This document shows, one piece after another, positions 6,040-8,506 of a stretch of DNA of 8,506 nt (positions are counted from its first letter, which is position 1; each line of letters starts with the position of its first letter). The notes under the pieces were generated by a model. The model searched no databases. It saw nothing but the letters and a program-made list of their open reading frames with translations, and was not told where the DNA came from. Where the stretch lies: NCBI GenBank assembly GCA_964468805.1, contig CAYXWM010000079.1, forward strand, positions 1 to 8,506. Reading direction: 5' to 3'. The stretch comes from CAYXWM01 sp964468805. Lineage in GTDB: Bacteria; Bacillota; Clostridia; Lachnospirales; WRBF01. The translations under genes and the position numbers were made by a program.

Positions 6040-6484
6040 ATAAATCATCCGGGTCTTTGCAACTACAGTTAACAATGTTCAAATTACAGCCACAGCTTTC
6101 GCATATACCTTTGCAATCATCACTGCAAATCACTTTCATGGGCATATTCATAAGAATATCCGGCAAGAGGTCAACCTCAATTTTTCCGCCCTTAATGGGC
6201 AAAATATCGGGATTATCACCCTTGGGTAAATGCGAAAAGGTCATGCTGACGGAAGCTTCAAAATTATGTTCGACCGGTTTTAAACATAAGTCGCAACTCG
6301 TCTGCAAGACGCATGTAAAAGAGCCTTTGTAAGAAACAGTGGCCTTATTTTTTTCAACGAAACCTTCTGCATGGACTGTAACCTGATTGTCTGCAAGGCA
6401 ATAGCATTCGGGAATTCGGTATACTTCAGTAAATGCCACGGGGTAAGGTTTGTTTTCGGTCATCTGCGAGGTATCAACAGTCAT
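6038..6484 (-). CDS. yceD: YceD/DUF177 family protein, cysteine-rich
   Basis: A 148-aa protein of the YceD (DUF177) family, almost always encoded before rpmF. The plant relative has been linked to 23S rRNA accumulation, so a role in large-subunit rRNA maturation is plausible but unproven here. The N-terminal half is a beta-rich region without motifs. A CDLC pair (Cys64, Cys67) precedes the acidic middle. The C-terminus has the family pattern C-x3-C-x3-C-x2-CG-x-NLN-x3-C-x-C, with Cys120, 124, 128, 131, 140 and 142, plus an extra Cys133. These probably bind a metal. It is slightly shorter than the usual 165-180 aa. ATG at 6482-6484 has GGAG about 7 nt upstream; Met8 is a weaker alternative. 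It is separated from ackA by 253 bp with a terminator candidate. Confidence 0.9.
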   Translation of the reverse strand: MTVDTSQMTENKPYPVAFTEVYRIPECYCLADNQVTVHAEGFVEKNKATVSYKGSFTCVLQTSCDLCLKPVEHNFEASVSMTFSHLPKGDNPDILPIKGGKIEVDLLPDILMNMPMKVICSDDCKGICESCGCNLNIVNCSCKDPDDL

Positions 6485-6540
6485 CGGAACACTCCAAAAT
6501 GCCTAATTTGCAATAGAAACTCCGAATATATAAAAGTTCA

Positions 6541-6575
6541 TGGGGAAAAAGCTTATAGAATAAGTTATTTCCCCA
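6541..6575. repeat. Palindrome upstream of yceD (repeat family 1, copy C)
   Basis: GGGGAAAAAGCTTAT (6542-6556) and ATAAGTTATTTCCCC (6560-6574) pair at 13 of 15 positions around a 3-nt loop, with one more outer T-A pair. The right flank AAAACCCCT matches the flanks of the elements at 1173-1247 and 4074-4111. It lies 57 bp upstream of yceD. Confidence 0.65.
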
Positions 6576-6608
6576 AAACCCCTCATTTATAACTTTTAAT
6601 ATCCCGGA

Positions 6609-6637
6609 ATTATACTAAACGAAGAGGTATAAAAAAC
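6609..6637 (-). promoter_or_regulatory. Promoter candidate for yceD-rpmF
   Basis: A perfect TATAAT (-10) lies at 6609-6614 on the minus strand. The -35 side at 17 bp spacing is only a T-run, with no good match, and there is no extended -10 TG. Position between the ackA terminator candidate and repeat copy C is sensible, but the support is one hexamer. Confidence 0.3.
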
Positions 6638-6712
6638 GAACCAAGTCGCTTTGTATAGTCATGCAGTTAAACGGAATAATTATTTGATTACAATGTAGAT
6701 TCTGTAGCCTCT

Positions 6713-6732
6713 AAAAAGTTATTATAATAACT
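6713..6732 (-). terminator. Candidate terminator after ackA
   Basis: Five bases beyond the ackA stop, the perfect palindrome AGTTATTATAATAACT (6717-6732) is followed by a T-run that ends at 6713. An outer GCCT/AGGC pair (6707-6710 with 6734-6737) brackets it. The stem is almost all A-T, so strength is doubtful. Confidence 0.45.
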
Positions 6733-6737
6733 CAGGC

Positions 6738-7934
6738 TTATTTTGTCAATAACATTTTAGTGTCTCTGGCTATTACCAACTCTTCATTTGTGGGCACTAC
6801 GAGAACGCGAACTTTAGCGTCCGGAGTTGAAATATCAAGGGCTTTTCCGCGTAAAGAGTTTTTCTCTGCATCAAGAGACACACCCAAGAATCCCAGATAT
6901 TCACAGATGCCTGCTCTTGCTGTAGCGGAGTTTTCACCCAGACCGGCAGTGAACACGATAGCGTCAACGCCGTTCATTGCCGCAGCGTAAGAACCGATGT
7001 ATTTGGCAACACGGTATCTGAACATATCAAGAGCGATTTGGCATTTTTTGTTACCTTCGTCAGCGGCTTTTTCAATGTCTCTGAAGTCGCTGGACAAGCA
7101 GGAAACGCCCAAAACGCCGGATTTTTTGTTAAGCATGTTTTCAACTTCTTTAGCGGTCATGCCTTCTTTTTCAGCTACGAAAGAGATAACGGCGGGATCC
7201 AAGTCGCCGGAGCGAGTTCCCATTACAAGACCTTCAAGAGGAGTTAAGCCCATGGATGTATCTACAACTTTCCCATTTTTTACAGCGGCTATACTTGCGC
7301 CGTTGCCCAAATGGCAAGTAATTATTTTTAAGCTGTCGTAAGGTTTGCCCAGCAATTTGGCTGCTTCGTTGGAAACGTACATATGGCTGGTGCCGTGGAA
7401 GCCGTATTTACGGACTTTATGGTTTTCGTACAATGCATAAGGAATAGCGTAAAGGTAAGCTTTTTCGGGCATTGTTTGATGGAAAGCTGTATCAAAAACA
7501 GCAACGTGAGAAACGCCGGGCATTAAAGCTTGGCAAGCATTGATACCGATTAAGTTTGGAGGATTGTGCAAGGGAGCAAGTTGAGCACATTCTTCCAAAT
7601 AAGCCTTAACTTCGTCTGTAACAACAACGGAACCGGAGTATTTTTCGCCGCCGTGAACAACACGATGTCCTACTGCGTTAACTTCGTCGATGGATTTAAT
7701 TACGCCGTGGTCAGCGTTAAGAAGGGCATCAAGCACCAATTTAACAGCCGCTTGGTGATCGGGCATGGGAGAGTCGAAAACAACCGCATCTTTACCGGTG
7801 GGTTCGTGTTTTAAGTTGGAGCCGTCGATACCGATTCTTTCGCATAAGCCTTTTGCAAGCAAGCTTTCGTCGGTCATATTAATTAATTGATATTTTAAGG
7901 AAGAACTACCGCAATTGATAACTAAAACTTTCAT
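6738..7934 (-). CDS. ackA: Acetate kinase
   Basis: AckA transfers phosphate between acetyl-phosphate and ADP, giving acetate and ATP in fermentation, and works in reverse for acetate uptake. The 398-aa protein has the complete ASKHA-fold signature: VINCGSSSLKYQL with Asn7, GHRVVHGGE with Arg91, VFDTAFHQTMP with Asp148, KYGFHGTSH with His180, HLGNGAS (208-214), MGTRSGDLDP with Arg241, AGLGENS, and NEE with Glu384. These fall at the same numbers as in the Methanosarcina thermophila enzyme, so length and spacing are fully normal. ATG at 7932-7934 is preceded by AAAGGAG eight nucleotides upstream. The upstream gene is pta, its usual partner, but a 483-bp leader with its own promoter lies between them, so the two can be expressed separately. 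A terminator candidate follows. Confidence 0.98.
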   Translation of the reverse strand: MKVLVINCGSSSLKYQLINMTDESLLAKGLCERIGIDGSNLKHEPTGKDAVVFDSPMPDHQAAVKLVLDALLNADHGVIKSIDEVNAVGHRVVHGGEKYSGSVVVTDEVKAYLEECAQLAPLHNPPNLIGINACQALMPGVSHVAVFDTAFHQTMPEKAYLYAIPYALYENHKVRKYGFHGTSHMYVSNEAAKLLGKPYDSLKIITCHLGNGASIAAVKNGKVVDTSMGLTPLEGLVMGTRSGDLDPAVISFVAEKEGMTAKEVENMLNKKSGVLGVSCLSSDFRDIEKAADEGNKKCQIALDMFRYRVAKYIGSYAAAMNGVDAIVFTAGLGENSATARAGICEYLGFLGVSLDAEKNSLRGKALDISTPDAKVRVLVVPTNEELVIARDTKMLLTK

Positions 7935-8120
7935 GGTTTAAATCTCCTTTAGGTATTTTATTTTATTAATTACTATTTCTTTTAAAATGCGAAATTGCAT
8001 AATGTAAACGCCGGGTCTGTAATACGGCGATTTTCCGCAAACGTACATAAAGCCAACGTCTATGAAGCAAGCATTTTTCTCTGTACATCTGCCAAGAAAC
8101 AGTAAAAACCCATTAGGAGC

Positions 8121-8160
8121 AAAAAACGCAGCTACCGGTCTAACCATGCCGGAAGGCAGC
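8121..8160 (-). terminator. Terminator-like hairpin inside the ackA leader
   Basis: On the minus strand GCTGCC (8155-8160) pairs with GGTAGC (8131-8136), including one G.U; an inner GG/CC pair is possible. It is followed by TGCG and TTTTTT (8121-8126). Just upstream, GGCA could instead pair with the TGCC of the 5' arm, so two mutually exclusive folds are conceivable, as in attenuators. It would end a transcript of about 240 nt started at the promoter at 8369-8398. Confidence 0.35.
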
Positions 8161-8187
8161 ACTTTTGCCGTTATAGTGGTTTAACTT

Positions 8188-8237
8188 AAATAAATTGCAA
8201 TTAAGCCAATGTTTCAAGGGTTAATTGTAATTTATTT
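8188..8237. repeat. AT-rich inverted repeat in the pta-ackA gap
   Basis: Two 17-bp arms (8188-8204 and 8221-8237) match in inverted orientation at 16 of 17 positions, around a 16-nt loop that can add two C-G pairs. There is no U-tract beyond the arms on the minus strand. It may be a protein-binding or mRNA-stability hairpin. Confidence 0.55.
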
Positions 8238-8253
8238 CTGTATATTTTAACTC

Positions 8254-8339
8254 AGAACCCATATCCGGTATTAGAAAACGCCGTATTGGCGGAAAACGCC
8301 CAACACAGCTACTGCATTTACATACCGAATACAGGTTCT
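8254..8339 (-). repeat. Structured RNA repeat in the ackA leader (repeat family 2, copy 2)
   Basis: On the transcribed strand AGAACCTGTATTCGGTAT (8339-8322) pairs with ATACCGGATATGGGTTCT (8271-8254) over 18 consecutive positions, three of them G.U. Inside is a CGCC-AATAC-GGCG hairpin. Compared with the copy at 5972-6039, two adjacent A-U pairs in the stem are replaced here by G-C pairs on both arms, while TTTTCTAATA next to the 3' arm is unchanged. The element begins about 23 nt after the predicted start site. Confidence 0.7.
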
Positions 8340-8368
8340 TAAACCGCTATATATAAATGTCGAACAGA

Positions 8369-8398
8369 ATTATAAAGCCTCAAACGAAAGCTTGTCAA
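8369..8398 (-). promoter_or_regulatory. Consensus sigma-A promoter downstream of pta
   Basis: TTGACA (8393-8398) and TATAAT (8369-8374) are both perfect hexamers, 18 bp apart. The -35 box lies 20 bp after the pta stop. The start site should be near 8362. This is by far the best promoter in the window and most simply serves ackA through a 430-nt leader, or a small RNA encoded in the gap. Confidence 0.75.
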
Positions 8399-8417
8399 TA
8401 ATTATATTCCTACAAAA

Positions 8418-8506
8418 TTATGCTTGGGCTTGAGCTTGAACGGAAGTAATTGCAACAACGCCTACGATGTCAGCCGCACAGCATCCTCTGGAAAGGTCGT
8501 TAACCG
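8418..8506 (-). CDS. pta: Phosphate acetyltransferase, C-terminal end, cut by window edge
   Basis: Only the last 28 codons are inside the window. They read VNDLSRGCCAADIVGVVAIT and then SVQAQAQA before the TAA at 8418-8420. VNDLSRGC-x-x-x-DIV-x-x-x-AITAVQA is the characteristic C-terminus of phosphotransacetylase, the enzyme converting acetyl-CoA and phosphate to acetyl-phosphate, the substrate of AckA. Position directly upstream of ackA fits. The related butyryltransferases end differently, so pta is preferred. The short Gln-Ala tail is slightly unusual. Confidence 0.87.
   Translation of the reverse strand, partial: VNDLSRGCCAADIVGVVAITSVQAQAQA

Larger units (their letters stand above)
7935..8417 (-). 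other. Long structured leader between pta and ackA
   Basis: This 483-bp gap contains no gene I can support. From the pta side it holds a near-perfect promoter (8369-8398), a structured repeat (8254-8339), an AT-rich hairpin (8188-8237), a terminator-like hairpin with a U6 tract (8121-8160) and a small CGCCG/CGGCG hairpin (8009-8029), then the ackA ribosome binding site. If the promoter drives ackA, the leader is about 430 nt. It matches no riboswitch consensus that I know. Confidence 0.55.

Noticed and set aside
7990..8045. Possible third, degenerate copy of the hairpin repeat found at 5972 and 8254
   Set aside because: Only short stretches agree (for example CGCCGTATT and GCGATTTTCC) and in inconsistent orientations; the long outer stem is missing.
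7938..8162. A 74-codon open frame in the ackA leader that stops just before the ackA start
   Set aside because: It begins with GTG inside the terminator-like hairpin, has no ribosome binding site, ends in a low-complexity Lys/Ile tail that is the AT-rich ackA upstream sequence, and resembles no protein I know.
8120..8180. Cyclic-di-GMP or other known riboswitch in the ackA leader
   Set aside because: Phrases such as GGCAAAA and TTCCGG are suggestive, but the conserved GACGCAAAGC-type core and the required stem order are absent.

Overview
The window looks like a piece of a low-GC Gram-positive (Firmicutes, class Clostridia) chromosome. Every recognisable gene lies on the minus strand. Support for this placement comes from strong AGGAGG-type ribosome binding sites, TTG and GTG starts, consensus sigma-A-like promoters, a zinc-ribbon L32 protein, and the order ackA-yceD-rpmF-plsX-acpP-rnc, which is familiar from clostridia. 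No mobile element, tRNA, rRNA or CRISPR array was seen. I cannot name the species.

Reading in the direction of transcription (high to low coordinates): the last 28 codons of pta (8418-8506); a 483-bp untranslated stretch (7935-8417) with a near-perfect promoter and several hairpins; ackA (6738-7934); a 253-bp gap; yceD/DUF177 (6038-6484); rpmF (5764-5937, 57 aa); a 172-bp gap with a promoter; plsX (4581-5591) and acpP (4351-4578), almost touching; a 396-bp gap rich in hairpins; rnc (3274-3954), overlapping by 4 bp a HI0933/YhiN-type flavoprotein (2039-3277); cmk (1278-2000); plsC (571-1158); and the first 188 codons of ispH (1-566), 4 bp after plsC.

The genes fall into housekeeping groups. 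Pta and AckA convert acetyl-CoA to acetate plus ATP. PlsX, ACP and PlsC belong to phospholipid precursor synthesis (PlsY is not present here). YceD, L32 and RNase III concern ribosome and RNA maturation. Cmk supplies CDP/dCDP, and IspH finishes the MEP isoprenoid pathway.

The protein genes are ordinary; the interesting material is between them. (1) Two hairpin repeats (5972-6039 and 8254-8339) keep an 18-bp stem although the arm sequences differ. They show paired changes, and their non-Watson-Crick pairs are almost all G.U on the transcribed strand, so they look like a family of structured RNA elements. (2) ackA has a consensus promoter about 430 nt upstream, and the leader holds one of these elements, an AT-rich hairpin and a terminator-like hairpin with a U6 tract: a candidate attenuated leader or small RNA. 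(3) Three copies of a different palindromic repeat (TTGGGGAAAA...TTTTCCCCAA) sit upstream of plsC, rnc and yceD. (4) cmk has a TTG start whose ribosome binding site lies in a hairpin.
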